This document shows positions 28,597 through 36,767 of a stretch of 64,000 nucleotides of DNA, in pieces. The translations under genes were made by a program, and so were the position numbers. The stretch is from Altererythrobacter aquiaggeris (GTDB lineage Bacteria; Pseudomonadota; Alphaproteobacteria; Sphingomonadales; Sphingomonadaceae): NCBI RefSeq assembly GCF_037154015.1, contig NZ_JBANRL010000001.1, forward strand, positions 1,364,001 through 1,428,000, written 5' to 3'. Below the pieces are notes generated by a model. The model saw nothing but the letters and a program-made list of their open reading frames with translations. It did no database searches and was not told the origin of the DNA. Every line of letters begins with the position of its first letter. Position 1 is the stretch's first letter.

Positions 28597-29565
28597 TTAA
28601 CCTACTGGTGAAACTCTGGCATCACTATAGCCTGCAGCTTTGACCTTGGCGAGCGCCGCTTGCGCTTCTCCACGGCTGTCAAAAGGACCCGTGCGAACGC
28701 GGAAATAGCGTCCGTCCGGCACGACAAATCCGCCCAGACCTTTTGCTGCCTTATCGGCGTTGCTGCGCACCGAAAAGGCAGCTGCCTGGACGACGTAATC
28801 ACCCGTAGCCGCTGCCAATCCAGTCGCTGTTTCGACCGATGAACGCCGGCGCACCACGGCTTGCGTCCGGGCAGACGCGGTTGCTGTGGGCTCAATGGGT
28901 GTCAGTGCATAGTTGGCCCCGCTCGTAATCGGGCCTGCAGAAGGCGCGATAAAAGGCCTTGCAGGGCTTGGAGTGCCAACCGCAATCAAAGGTGTGGAGC
29001 CGTTATCTGGAAGTTTGCGCTTTAACACCGCAAGCAGCGACGCAGGCGTTTCCATGCGCTGCGAAGCGGGTCCATCCATTCTCAGTTTGGCGCGGTCGAT
29101 TTCGGGCGGATTGACCCGCCGGACCCTGATCGGCGCGCCGTCGGATATGCCCAGTTGGCTGGAAGCGTCTTGCGACAAACCGAGCAGACGAAACCCCGCC
29201 ATAGGGCCGCGCTCCTCCACCCGGACCAGAATCGTCCGGCCGCTGTCCAACGCTGTCACTTCCGCATAACTTGGCACGGGCAATGTGCGGTGCGAGGCGG
29301 TCACGCCTGCCCCTGCGGTTATCATTAGCCCGGCATAACCTACCTCGTCATAATTGAGCGAATCTGTGGGCGTGTAGAGCTTTCCGTCGACCGAAAACGG
29401 GTCGCCGATGATCACCGGGTAATCGGCAGCAGGCCCGTTCCGCACCGAATCAGATGCCGCAGCAACGTCTGCTTCGCTGTGGCTGGCCGCGTTGCACGAC
29501 GAAACAGCTATTCCGACCGACAATAAAGCGATCACTCCAGTCGAATTTTTACCGTTTGATCTCAT
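28597..29565 (-). CDS. RlpA-like lipoprotein with C-terminal SPOR domain, degenerate active site
   Basis: 322 residues. A lipoprotein-type signal ends at a Cys in AVSSC (about residue 24). A double-psi beta-barrel domain (about 60-155) contains ASHRTLPVPSYAEVTALDSGRTILVRVEERGPM, and a SPOR domain (about 245-320) binds denuded glycan at division sites. Compared with active RlpA lytic transglycosylases, the YG...TASGE stretch with the catalytic Glu is missing and DRGP has become ERGP, so catalysis is doubtful. It overlaps the transglycosylase gene upstream by 17 bases, implying coordinated expression of two peptidoglycan proteins. Confidence 0.88.
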   Translation of the reverse strand: MRSNGKNSTGVIALLSVGIAVSSCNAASHSEADVAAASDSVRNGPAADYPVIIGDPFSVDGKLYTPTDSLNYDEVGYAGLMITAGAGVTASHRTLPVPSYAEVTALDSGRTILVRVEERGPMAGFRLLGLSQDASSQLGISDGAPIRVRRVNPPEIDRAKLRMDGPASQRMETPASLLAVLKRKLPDNGSTPLIAVGTPSPARPFIAPSAGPITSGANYALTPIEPTATASARTQAVVRRRSSVETATGLAAATGDYVVQAAAFSVRSNADKAAKGLGGFVVPDGRYFRVRTGPFDSRGEAQAALAKVKAAGYSDARVSPVG

Positions 29566-30568
29566 CTGCTAACAACCCAACACTCATAGCGTAATAGTTT
29601 GAGCAGTTGTATTCGAGGATAACCTTGTAATTTCCGGTTAAGAGCCACGCAGATTCGTTTTGACCATCGGGTTCGAACAGCGATGCCATGACGTCATCGG
29701 CGAGGTACTGCTGTGGACGAACGCCCAAATTGCGCCATTCCGCAACGGTTTTCCATTGACTGTGACGTTCGTGAACACGCGGACAGACGGGTGAACGGGT
29801 TTTGTTTTTGATGACTTCCCGGTTCAATGAAGCGGGAACAAATGCTTTGACGCCCCATGGCTGCCCGTTGCGCCAGCCTGCATCACGAAAATAGTTCGCT
29901 ATGGATGCCAAGGTGTCGTCGCGGCTATTCCAGATGTCCCGATCCCCGTCACCGTCGCCGTCTTTTGCCAGGCGCAAATAGACGCTGGGCAGGAACTGGG
30001 GATTGCCAAACGCGCCGGCCCAACTCCCTTTCAGGGTAGATCGATTAACCCCTAAATCCGCAATCTTGAGCAAATCTATGAATTCACCGGAAAACAGATC
30101 ACGCCGCCGTCCTTCCCACGCCAGTGTTGCCAGCGAACGCGACAGGTCGAAATCGCCGGTATAGCTGCCATAATTTGTTTCATGGCCCCAGATTGCAATC
30201 ACGATTTCACCGGGCACCCCGTAATCGCGCTCGATATTGCGTGTCGCTGTGCGGGTTGCCGCAAACATATTTCTGCCCCCGGTGATGCGCGCCGTATCAA
30301 CGTGACGATCAATATAGGGCTGTAACCGGGGAAATCCGCTTTGCGTCGGTGAACCGGGTTGACCGCGGTCAAGTTCGATCACCCTGCTGTTGGGTGTGAG
30401 GTCATACGTCATACGCCGGATTGTCGGCTCGCTCACCCCCTCAGCGCGGGCGCGGGCCTTCAGGACTTCGAGATAGGCATCAAACGAAACGTTTTGAGCC
30501 GAAGCGCCAACGGGGATCGTAAGTGCCGCAGCACTGGCGAATGCGAGGAGGCGTTTTAGAGATTTCAT
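29549..30568 (-). CDS. Lytic murein transglycosylase, MltB family
   Basis: About 339 residues with a type I signal peptide (cleavage near ASAQ). The catalytic Glu is in IWGHETNYG, and the family GSWAGAFGNPQFLPS follows. It cleaves the glycan between MurNAc and GlcNAc, forming 1,6-anhydroMurNAc, in the periplasm. ATG 30568 (MKSLKRLLAFA) was preferred to two slightly longer starts because it gives a normal signal peptide. It probably heads a leftward unit with rlpA and the D,D-carboxypeptidase. Confidence 0.93.
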   Translation of the reverse strand: MKSLKRLLAFASAAALTIPVGASAQNVSFDAYLEVLKARARAEGVSEPTIRRMTYDLTPNSRVIELDRGQPGSPTQSGFPRLQPYIDRHVDTARITGGRNMFAATRTATRNIERDYGVPGEIVIAIWGHETNYGSYTGDFDLSRSLATLAWEGRRRDLFSGEFIDLLKIADLGVNRSTLKGSWAGAFGNPQFLPSVYLRLAKDGDGDGDRDIWNSRDDTLASIANYFRDAGWRNGQPWGVKAFVPASLNREVIKNKTRSPVCPRVHERHSQWKTVAEWRNLGVRPQQYLADDVMASLFEPDGQNESAWLLTGNYKVILEYNCSNYYAMSVGLLADEIKR

Positions 30569-30684
30569 ATCCAGCATCTCGCATAGATTAGCTGTCTGCA
30601 AAATGACTCATTCGAGTTTTTCCCGGTTTCACCACTGAAAGCATAACATGTCGGCAGTTTTCGGCAGCAAATCCTGGTCAGACA

Positions 30685-30710
30685 AAGAAAAGCCCCGCAA
30701 AAGCGGGGCC
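30685..30710 (-). terminator. Rho-independent terminator of the small exported protein gene
   Basis: Stem of GCCCCGC (30693-30699) with GCGGGGC (30704-30710), a four-base loop, then TTTTCTTT on the minus strand (30692-30685). It follows the gene ending at 30736 and separates it from the transglycosylase unit. Confidence 0.9.
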
Positions 30711-30735
30711 TTCCAAACAAATTTTCACGATCAGG

Positions 30736-30966
30736 TTATTGGCTAACCGGCAGATCTTCTCTGCCTTCACCGTCGCTGTCACCGATCAGGATAACACCAA
30801 GGATAATCGCTGCGATTGCAGCAAGAACCAAAGGCGCACGAGGAGCAGCACCCAGCTCGCTCTTCTCAGCGGCTGGTGCAGAAGCACGATCAGCAGCCTG
30901 AGCGACAACTGGCGTAGCGATCAGCGAAAGTGCAGCGGTCGAAGCGAGAATTTTACGTGAAATCAT
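30736..30966 (-). CDS. Small exported or membrane-anchored protein, 76 residues
   Basis: The product has a signal peptide (MISRKILASTAALSLIATPVVAQA), a short Ala/Glu-rich linker, one hydrophobic helix (about 45-62, PLVLAAIAAIILGVILIG) and an acidic tail. Similar small proteins are frequent in Erythrobacteraceae and have no known function. A rho-independent terminator follows, so it is its own transcript. It is the last leftward gene before the low-GC island. Confidence 0.75.
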   Translation of the reverse strand: MISRKILASTAALSLIATPVVAQAADRASAPAAEKSELGAAPRAPLVLAAIAAIILGVILIGDSDGEGREDLPVSQ

Positions 30967-31392
30967 TATCTAAGTCCCTTTGAAGTCGAATCTCTATCTC
31001 GGCTTTAGCAACTAACCACCAAATACTACAATCTCTTTTCGCCAGCCGGATCGAGGAGCCCACACATAGTGATATAATTACCACCGCCCGTCGATGCAAA
31101 TCCGGCTGGTCCAAATAATTCTGTGGCAGACAGGGTGTCCGGCAAATATTCGTACTTTTGCTTAATTATCAAGAGCTTAAGGGCAAATATTTGGCCCTCA
31201 CCGTTATCAACCCTTACATGCGCGCAAGGCTGCAATTTAGCTAGATTGGCATACTAGTCGGGTTTAGAACCGGACTTTTTGCCAAGAAACGCTCTGTGCC
31301 AATAGTTCGCGATCTTAATTTTTAAAATTCAGCGAAAGGATTGAAACAAATCAAATTTCACGTAATTCTATTGCGAAAGCAAAGGGAGAGGC
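30967..31392. other. 426-base intergenic region containing the left border of the island
   Basis: No convincing gene. Composition becomes AT-rich from left to right. At 31124-31137 there is a 14-base sequence with 13 matches to the 3' end of tRNA-Ser in the same orientation (see repeat). AACCCTTACA at 31209-31218 recurs at 40609-40618, just inside the right end. The promoter of the exonuclease gene must lie in the last 150 bases, and AAAGGGAGAGGC before 31393 is its ribosome site. A 69-codon leftward frame with a TTG start (31026-31235) has no ribosome site and is not called. Confidence 0.5.
31124..31137 (+). repeat. Candidate left attachment site (imperfect copy of tRNA-Ser 3' end)
   Basis: TGGCAGACAGGGTG matches TGGCGGACAGGGTG at 40719-40732 at 13 of 14 positions as a direct repeat. 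The right copy is the CCA end and acceptor stem of the tRNA gene next to the integrase. The match stops abruptly after 14 bases, shorter than most tRNA att sites, so this is only a candidate. Confidence 0.4.
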
Positions 31393-32244
31393 ATGAAATT
31401 CATTGCAGTCGACTTGGAAACCGCCAACCCACGGATGAGCAGCATTTGTCAGATTGGCATTGTTGCATTTGAAAACGGCGTGGAAACCCGCTCTGAAACT
31501 ATCTTGCTTGACCCGCAAGATTACTTTGACCCGTATAATGTCAATATTCATGGAATTGACGAAGCAGCTGTTCGCGGAGCGCCAACCTTTCAGCAAGTTC
31601 ATAACCGAATCTGTGAGTTAGTTGCTGGCGAAATCGTCGCCTGTCACACACATTTTGACCGTGTAGCGCTTGCGCAGGCTTGTGGTCTGCATGAGTTGGA
31701 CCCGCTGCCTTGCAACTGGCTCGATACAGCACGTGTCGCGCGGAGGGCTTGGAATGAATTTTCAAAAACTGGTTATGGACTCAAAAACATAGCGAGTAAG
31801 TTCGGTATTGAGTTTCAACACCATGATGCTGAAAGCGATGCTCGTGCTGCGGGCTTAATTCTAATCAGAGCAATGCAAGATACGGGCTTTTCGCCAAGCG
31901 AATGGGTTGATCGGTGCAAAAGTAGTGGCACTTCATCGCAAGGTTTTAGCGTAAAGCGCGAAGGTGATGGCGATGGACCGCTGCTTGGAGAAACCATAAC
32001 ATTTACTGGCTCACTTCTCGTTCCGCGCCGTAATGCCGCTGACATGGCGCATGAAGCAGGGGCGGCAGTCAGTCCCGGTGTTACGAAGAAAACATCATTA
32101 CTTGTCGTTGGCGATCAAGACATTGAGCGGTTGAATGGCAAATCAAAGAGCGGAAAACACCGCAAGGCGGAGGCACTAATCGAGGGTGGCCAATCCATTC
32201 GGATTCTTGGAGAGGCAGACTTCATGAAGCTATGCAAAACCTAG
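31393..32244 (+). CDS. DEDDh 3'-5' exonuclease fused to a BRCT domain
   Basis: 283 residues. The N-terminal domain (1-165) is a DnaQ-like exonuclease: AVDLETAN with Asp and Glu, a central HTHFD, and the C-terminal HHDAESDA giving the His and Asp of the DEDDh group. The C-terminal domain (about 195-280) is a BRCT domain like that of NAD-dependent ligases (GETITFTGSL, the small-residue turn EAGAAV, LLVVGDQD). Such exonuclease-BRCT fusions occur in phages, islands and some polymerase III epsilon-like proteins. It probably trims DNA ends in replication, repair or defence. AAAGGGAGAGGC precedes the start. It is the first cargo gene of the island. Confidence 0.9.
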   Translation: MKFIAVDLETANPRMSSICQIGIVAFENGVETRSETILLDPQDYFDPYNVNIHGIDEAAVRGAPTFQQVHNRICELVAGEIVACHTHFDRVALAQACGLHELDPLPCNWLDTARVARRAWNEFSKTGYGLKNIASKFGIEFQHHDAESDARAAGLILIRAMQDTGFSPSEWVDRCKSSGTSSQGFSVKREGDGDGPLLGETITFTGSLLVPRRNAADMAHEAGAAVSPGVTKKTSLLVVGDQDIERLNGKSKSGKHRKAEALIEGGQSIRILGEADFMKLCKT

Positions 32245-32435
32245 CATTTCTTGCCGGTTGAATTTGAATGTCAGAGCCATTGGTTGGAACATTACACATA
32301 TGCTCACAAGCTGATTCAGCCTCTTCAATGTGGACCACACCTTAATCAATTTCGACTGGAAAAAACTTAATGATCTTTGAAATCATTGACGTTATATGGC
32401 CAAAATGAACAAAGTTTTGATAGAGGCGCACTTTT

Positions 32436-32843
32436 GTGGGTGATTTCCCAAAATGGATGCCGGATGGCTGCCCACAAGATTCCGAAGAAATTGAATGCAC
32501 CTTGTATCGTGGTTGTAAGGACAATCCCCCTAGTGATGAGGATTTAACACCACACGCGCTTTCTTCGAAGCCGCGCAAGCAGAAACTAGCAGAAGGTATG
32601 GGCTGCATCGGCTTCGCACTGTCTGTTTGGGTGACTGAAGCAGATGCAACTCATGCGCAAAAGCTATTCCCTAAGCTGGGTGCAAAGTGGCATATTTTTG
32701 CAGCGAAAGTTTCGAAGACTGATGGACAGCTTGCGGCAACCCCGTCCAGAAGCCAGCCCGGGCATCACAGTTATTGGCCGTATGAGAACGTCGATTTGAA
32801 GGGTCGCCTTTCCTTAGCAATTCCTCCATTGGTTAATTCGTGA
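32436..32843 (+). CDS. Unknown protein, first gene of a coupled two-gene cargo unit
   Basis: 135 residues, not recognised. It starts at GTG 32436 (GAGG about 10 bases upstream); an internal ATG at 32457 could also serve. The sequence is mostly soluble with Cys at three positions in the first 60 residues and a His/aromatic cluster near the end (HHSYWPYENVDL). The stop overlaps the next gene (TGATG), so the two products are probably made in fixed ratio. Base composition is that of the island, lower in GC than the flanks. The 190 bases before it hold no gene. Confidence 0.65.
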   Translation: MGDFPKWMPDGCPQDSEEIECTLYRGCKDNPPSDEDLTPHALSSKPRKQKLAEGMGCIGFALSVWVTEADATHAQKLFPKLGAKWHIFAAKVSKTDGQLAATPSRSQPGHHSYWPYENVDLKGRLSLAIPPLVNS

Positions 32844-34009
32844 TGGCTGGCTCAAACGCTTTTAATGCAAATTGGACCGGTGAGGTGCTCTCTCCGGACG
32901 AGATCCTGTATTATCTCGATGGCCCCGCAATATTCTTGAAGAGCGTTGGACCGTTCACGTTCCTTTTTGTAAAAGCGGACGAGAAAGACGAGTGCGATTT
33001 CTACATTGCCTCGCAAATTGCTAGTAAACAGGTCCGCTATTTGAAATCAGGCAAGCTGTCTGTGCGTGGAGCACTTCTAAGCGGTAACCTGTGGGTGTTT
33101 GAGCTAGATTTGGACTTGACCGTGCTTCGGCACGAAGAGGTGAGCGAAAGCGAAATTGAGTCTTTCCTTCCGCAACAGGGAATAGCGCTTCGGGCAGACT
33201 TTGGCGTTGTCCCAGATTCAGTTCAACAATCTGAAGCGTCATATGCGTTCAAGTTCTTTGGCGATGAGATGAGCGAGAAGGGCATGCCGTTCTCGACGTT
33301 TAAGGGTCTGGTTGATGATGTTTATTCGACACTTCGCAAGGTCTTAACCCCCCCATCTTTAGGGCACGGTAAATCTACTGGAGTTTTGGATTTTCCTGTT
33401 CGCCAACCCGAATTTGCAAGCTTAGTTATTGCAGTAGATGCCCCAGAAATAGATTTGGCTCGTTTCAAGCGAGGAAAGAAGACTAAGGATTTAGACGCAA
33501 ACGAGGTTTTGGCAGAATCTGAAGTGTTGGGCGTTGATTTTGCTCAGCACCTCAAGCGGACAGTGGACGTGATGGGAGCACACGGACTTCCTGATAAGTA
33601 TGCAAGCGACAACCTCGACTTCCTCCTCACACTCGTCGATATATTACCCAGCCAACGCGGCGATGTTAAGCGGATGCAGTTCTCGACAAATGGTAGGGGT
33701 AAAACTGACGTATTCGTCGACGTTGACCTTTTGACTGCCGAAAAAATTCGAGCGTCTGTCAGAGAAGTTGAAGACCAAGAAGCAAGGGTTCATGGTTTTA
33801 TTTCTGGGATTTTGGAGGGGTCTAATTCGCTTAGGATTAAGACCATCTACAAGAGAGAAATCACTTGCAAATTGAGCGCCGAAATATTTGATGAGATATT
33901 GGGCGAAGGTAAGTTGGTGATCGGAAAGCCAGTAATTGTAGAGGGTCTTTTCACAAAGCGCCAGTTACGGGATTTCATGAAGGTTGAGGTTCGGCCCACA
34001 TTTCCTTGA
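32843..34009 (+). CDS. Unknown protein, second gene of a coupled two-gene cargo unit
   Basis: 388 residues, not assigned to a known family. The first 200 residues look like an alpha/beta domain (alternating hydrophobic strands such as VGPFTFLFVKADEKDECDFYIAS). The middle is helical. The last 80 residues have a strand-rich pattern resembling a small beta-barrel (VHGFISGILEG, LRIKTIYKREITCKL, GKPVIVEGLF). No membrane segment, Walker motif or clear nuclease motif was seen. ATG 32843 overlaps the upstream stop (TGATG); GTG 32840 is the alternative. It is followed by a 200-base gap. Its place among island cargo suggests, but does not show, a defence or host-interaction role. Confidence 0.7.
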   Translation: MAGSNAFNANWTGEVLSPDEILYYLDGPAIFLKSVGPFTFLFVKADEKDECDFYIASQIASKQVRYLKSGKLSVRGALLSGNLWVFELDLDLTVLRHEEVSESEIESFLPQQGIALRADFGVVPDSVQQSEASYAFKFFGDEMSEKGMPFSTFKGLVDDVYSTLRKVLTPPSLGHGKSTGVLDFPVRQPEFASLVIAVDAPEIDLARFKRGKKTKDLDANEVLAESEVLGVDFAQHLKRTVDVMGAHGLPDKYASDNLDFLLTLVDILPSQRGDVKRMQFSTNGRGKTDVFVDVDLLTAEKIRASVREVEDQEARVHGFISGILEGSNSLRIKTIYKREITCKLSAEIFDEILGEGKLVIGKPVIVEGLFTKRQLRDFMKVEVRPTFP

Positions 34010-34225
34010 TAGGTTCGGGTTCACGTATGTCCGCCGATATTGCATCACAAGTGACTGTATTTGATAACGTTATTTTTAAATAGCTCGGTGGCGTTGCCTT
34101 CAACCCTTACCCTGATGCTTCAACTGCAATTTTGGAGTGCTCAATAAATTAAGAATATCTTTGTAGACAAATGACTTGTTTCGCTCAATGGCCAGAGCAT
34201 TGGCGAAAAACAGGGGGTATTGGCT

Positions 34226-34579
34226 TTGTCTGAACTTGAAAATTTGCGCGCTACTCAATTGGATAAAAATGAGACTTCAAGTGGCTCGCCTGAGCGACTT
34301 AGCGATAGCAAAAGAATGCTCATAGAGCAGCGAATTGCGAACGAAAAACCAAGCACCGGCGCGGCTTATCTCCTTTGCCTTTTTCTTGGCGCTTTCGGCA
34401 TACACCGACTCTATCTTGGCGAAAAAGGAACTGGCATTGTGATGCTAATTCTTGGCATAACTATCATTGGATTGCTCGTCACTGGCGTGTGGGCATTCAT
34501 CGACTTGTTTTTAATTCCATCAATCATCCGTAGACGGATGGACGAATTGCGGCAGCGTCTTACCCTAGAAGCGATGTGA
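34226..34579 (+). CDS. TM2 domain membrane protein
   Basis: 117 residues from TTG 34226 (GGGGG lies 8 bases upstream; TTG 34220 is also in frame). After a charged N-terminal part (1-40), the TM2 signature appears: AYLLCLFLGAFGIHRLYLGEKGTG, then a second hydrophobic helix (VMLILGITIIGLLVTG) and a third short one. The charged C-terminus is cytoplasmic. TM2 proteins occur in all domains of life; bacterial members are often cargo in mobile elements and their role is unknown. It is the last rightward gene before the oppositely oriented block. Confidence 0.85.
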   Translation: MSELENLRATQLDKNETSSGSPERLSDSKRMLIEQRIANEKPSTGAAYLLCLFLGAFGIHRLYLGEKGTGIVMLILGITIIGLLVTGVWAFIDLFLIPSIIRRRMDELRQRLTLEAM

Positions 34580-34590
34580 TCTAGCCGGCT

Positions 34591-34962
34591 TCAGATTGCC
34601 CCCCACCCGCGATAGCGAATATCCTCTACGCCTATGCCAGCCAGAGCAAGCGGGTCGATGATACCGCCGCTCTGGCTGGCAATGGGTAAATTGTTAGGCT
34701 GTGGCGGGATTTCAGTCGCGTCCGGCACATAAACCGCCCAAAGCGTCCTAGCGCCTGTGGTGGCCGTGGCGCGCCTCACTAGATCGCTAAGGCTTTCACC
34801 CTCTTGCCGGTCAATCTCGAAGTTAGGCCCACCGATGCCCACAATATCAGCTTCGCAAGCATCCTCGACAGCAAACATCACTGTGGGCAGTTGACGGTGC
34901 CGGGAATTGCGTTGCTTTTCCAGCCGCTGAATACGCCGGGTCAATGTCAGGTGACGAGCCAT
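34591..34962 (-). CDS. Island protein of unknown function with N-terminal coiled-coil-like motif
   Basis: 123 residues, starting MARHLTLTRRIQRLEKQRNSR, a short basic helical stretch often seen in small phage proteins. The rest is soluble with no recognised motif. The start ATG 34962 shares one base with the stop of the upstream gene (TAATG). It is convergent with the TM2 gene, 11 bases away. The combination with the next gene resembles paired small proteins near phage packaging genes, but no packaging gene is present here. Confidence 0.6.
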   Translation of the reverse strand: MARHLTLTRRIQRLEKQRNSRHRQLPTVMFAVEDACEADIVGIGGPNFEIDRQEGESLSDLVRRATATTGARTLWAVYVPDATEIPPQPNNLPIASQSGGIIDPLALAGIGVEDIRYRGWGAI

Positions 34963-35279
34963 TATTTGCCCTCAACTTCATCTAGTCGGCTATTCAATTT
35001 CTCGACACTTTCACGTTCTAGGGTGCGGCTAATTTCGGTTAGGACGTAAACGAGCTTGCCACCTTTAAGCAGGTCAATCTCGCCAGCTTCTAAGCCGCGA
35101 TAAACGCGGGCCATTTCCCGGCGAATTTGCGGGCTATTCTCAAGGCGCACATACCTTTTCCGAGTTTTCTTTGCGGGGGGAGGGGTAGGCTCAATTCCGC
35201 TAGCAGCGGAGGTTTCAACCGCATTGCCGTTACAAAAATCCGCGCTATTGGCGGCGAAAGAGGGCCATCCGTCTGCCAT
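34962..35279 (-). CDS. Island protein of unknown function
   Basis: 105 residues. The N-terminal part is low-complexity (Ala/Pro/Ser-rich, with a basic KKTRKRYVR patch), and the C-terminal half is helical (EMARVYRGLEAGEIDLLKG, then LTEISRTLERESVEKL). The pattern is common in prophage-associated hypothetical proteins, possibly DNA- or terminase-associated. It starts at ATG 35279 rather than at the longer frame end of 35288. It is coupled to the downstream gene by TAATG. Confidence 0.55.
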   Translation of the reverse strand: MADGWPSFAANSADFCNGNAVETSAASGIEPTPPPAKKTRKRYVRLENSPQIRREMARVYRGLEAGEIDLLKGGKLVYVLTEISRTLERESVEKLNSRLDEVEGK

Positions 35280-35336
35280 GATCTGCAAAATAATAAGTCA
35301 AATTTTTTGCTTGGCAAGTTCTATTCACAAATTCTG

Positions 35337-35693
35337 TTAATCAATGTAAGTCGATAAGCAATTTGGCACACTTTCTTTTGTGCGTGTCTGAAGCCAAGGT
35401 TCGGTGTTAGCTAGCTTTGAATTCATTCGCGCCAAAATATATTGACTAAGTTCAGCTTCAGCATCATATATAATTTTAATAGATGCCTGTATTTCGTCAC
35501 GACAATCATACATTTCAAACCTTTCAAACATTAGACTAGCGTATTCTTGGTTTTCTTTGAGCTTAGCCTTAGTTGAACGATAGCTCTGAGCTTTCTTAAA
35601 ACCGGGCATTTCCACAAGCTCTTTTCCGGCTTCTATTTCATTCAAGCAGTTCATTAAAACTCGCACATTATTTAATGCAGCTGGTGAGGACAT
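35337..35693 (-). CDS. Island protein of unknown function, mostly helical
   Basis: 118 residues, not recognised. The sequence is charged and helical from end to end, with a stretch FERFEMYDCRDEIQASIKIIYDAEAEL that could form a coiled coil. A good ribosome site (TTTGGAGT, about 9 bases before ATG 35693) supports expression. Codon use is AT-rich as elsewhere in the island. No toxin or antitoxin signature was seen. Confidence 0.55.
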   Translation of the reverse strand: MSSPAALNNVRVLMNCLNEIEAGKELVEMPGFKKAQSYRSTKAKLKENQEYASLMFERFEMYDCRDEIQASIKIIYDAEAELSQYILARMNSKLANTEPWLQTRTKESVPNCLSTYID

Positions 35694-35757
35694 TTTAGTT
35701 ACTCCAAATTTTAGGTATTGGTTGGCGGCGACAGCCTGACCATTGCCGGCAACTCAA

Positions 35758-36510
35758 TTAGCCATGAAAGCCAGCTCCGGGCAGCTTGCTATGAATTGCC
35801 TTGGACTTAGCAATATCAGCATCATACTTGTCTAAGCCTTTGCCTAGCTGAGTAATGCCGCGCATATAACCGGAATAAGCTTGCTTCCAGCGAGCATCAG
35901 CTTTTGTCAGGCGCTCAAGATCAGCAACACCGGCAGGGTTGGCTTTAGTGTGGGCGCGCAACCTAATGCTTTCGCGTTGCTCGCTGTTGAGGCCAGTAAT
36001 CAATTCAGGCGAGTTGATTAATATTGCAATTGTCCGGCCATCATCGCTGTCCAACATTTTTGCGATTTCAGCCATCTTATCACTTTGCGATAACCCATAA
36101 AACGCGCCTGTAACGGCATTGATATAGAGCGGGTCAACTTCTGTGAGGTTAGCATCAGCATCAAGTTGCTTCATTGTTCGCTTAATCGCGTTCGCAAGCC
36201 CTGTGCCCACATTATTGAGGATGCTAATGGCTGTCTTGTCTGTGTCTTCAATTTTGACTTTAACGTCCTGCGCGTGTTGAGCCGGGGTAACTGTGGGAAG
36301 CCGGTTAACTCGCACATCATCGACATAGCCAAGCAATTCTTCAATGCGCCCGCCACCATCAAAAGCCGCTTTAAGCTCCGGGATATTGCTAGGGTTATCC
36401 TCATAGCCAAACTTGTTCAGATGATCGGACACACGCGCATTGCCATCGGTGCCTTTTGGAAAGACAGGTGCGAGTTCATCATTGAATTTAAAATTTGGGT
36501 TGGTAGCCAT
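35758..36510 (-). CDS. Island protein of unknown function, 250 residues
   Basis: Soluble, helical protein without recognised motif. It begins MATNPNFKFNDELAPVFPKG; AAAGGA 9 bases upstream of ATG 36510 decides this start over a TTG 30 bases earlier. The middle contains LLGYVDDVRVNRLPTVTP and a run of amphipathic helices (AISILNNVGTGLANAIKRTMKQL). It follows the replication gene and the start-less open frame on the same strand. It may be an accessory replication or structural protein of the element; this is inference from position. Confidence 0.6.
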   Translation of the reverse strand: MATNPNFKFNDELAPVFPKGTDGNARVSDHLNKFGYEDNPSNIPELKAAFDGGGRIEELLGYVDDVRVNRLPTVTPAQHAQDVKVKIEDTDKTAISILNNVGTGLANAIKRTMKQLDADANLTEVDPLYINAVTGAFYGLSQSDKMAEIAKMLDSDDGRTIAILINSPELITGLNSEQRESIRLRAHTKANPAGVADLERLTKADARWKQAYSGYMRGITQLGKGLDKYDADIAKSKAIHSKLPGAGFHG

Positions 36511-36718
36511 TTCAGTAATTCCTTTGGGTTTGTCGGACAATGAGTCCGCCGATTAACGTTGTAATTGTTTCATAAATTGCGCAAAAATAGCCATTGGCCA
36601 TTCTTCACCCTTACATTCATCATTTGTGTCATTTTCTCCTTCAAGTATTGATTGAATAACTCTAGTAAGACTTTCTAATAGTGTTGTAATTATTGGAGCC
36701 TTTTTCGTTTCTGATAAA

Positions 36719-36749
36719 TATGGGGAGAGGTTATTAAGCCCTCCCCATA
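36719..36749. promoter_or_regulatory. Hairpin between the replication gene and the downstream island genes
   Basis: A nine-base stem TATGGGGAG (36719-36727) with CTCCCCATA (36741-36749), extended inside by GG/CC. No T-run follows on the minus strand, so it is not a classical terminator; an mRNA stability or attenuation element is possible. Confidence 0.45.
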
Positions 36750-36750
36750 A

Positions 36751-36767
36751 TATATACGTAGTATATA
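36751..36767. promoter_or_regulatory. Palindrome TATATAC-gta-GTATATA, possible operator
   Basis: Perfect seven-base inverted repeat around a three-base centre in an AT-rich stretch, right next to the hairpin at 36719-36749 and 32 bases after the replication gene. It could be a binding site for a regulator, possibly the AlpA-like protein, or part of a promoter for the genes at 36.5-34.6 kb. Confidence 0.35.

Noticed and set aside
31026-31235. Leftward 69-codon frame at the left border of the island
   Set aside because: Starts at TTG without a ribosome site, no domain, spans the candidate attachment site.
32405-32443. Twelve-codon frame before the first unknown cargo gene
   Set aside because: No ribosome site and it overlaps the GTG start region without a coupling junction.
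34016-34040. TGTCCGCC resembling the tRNA-Ser 3' end near 34.03 kb
   Set aside because: Only eight bases match and it is inverted relative to the tRNA end, so it is not a direct-repeat attachment site.
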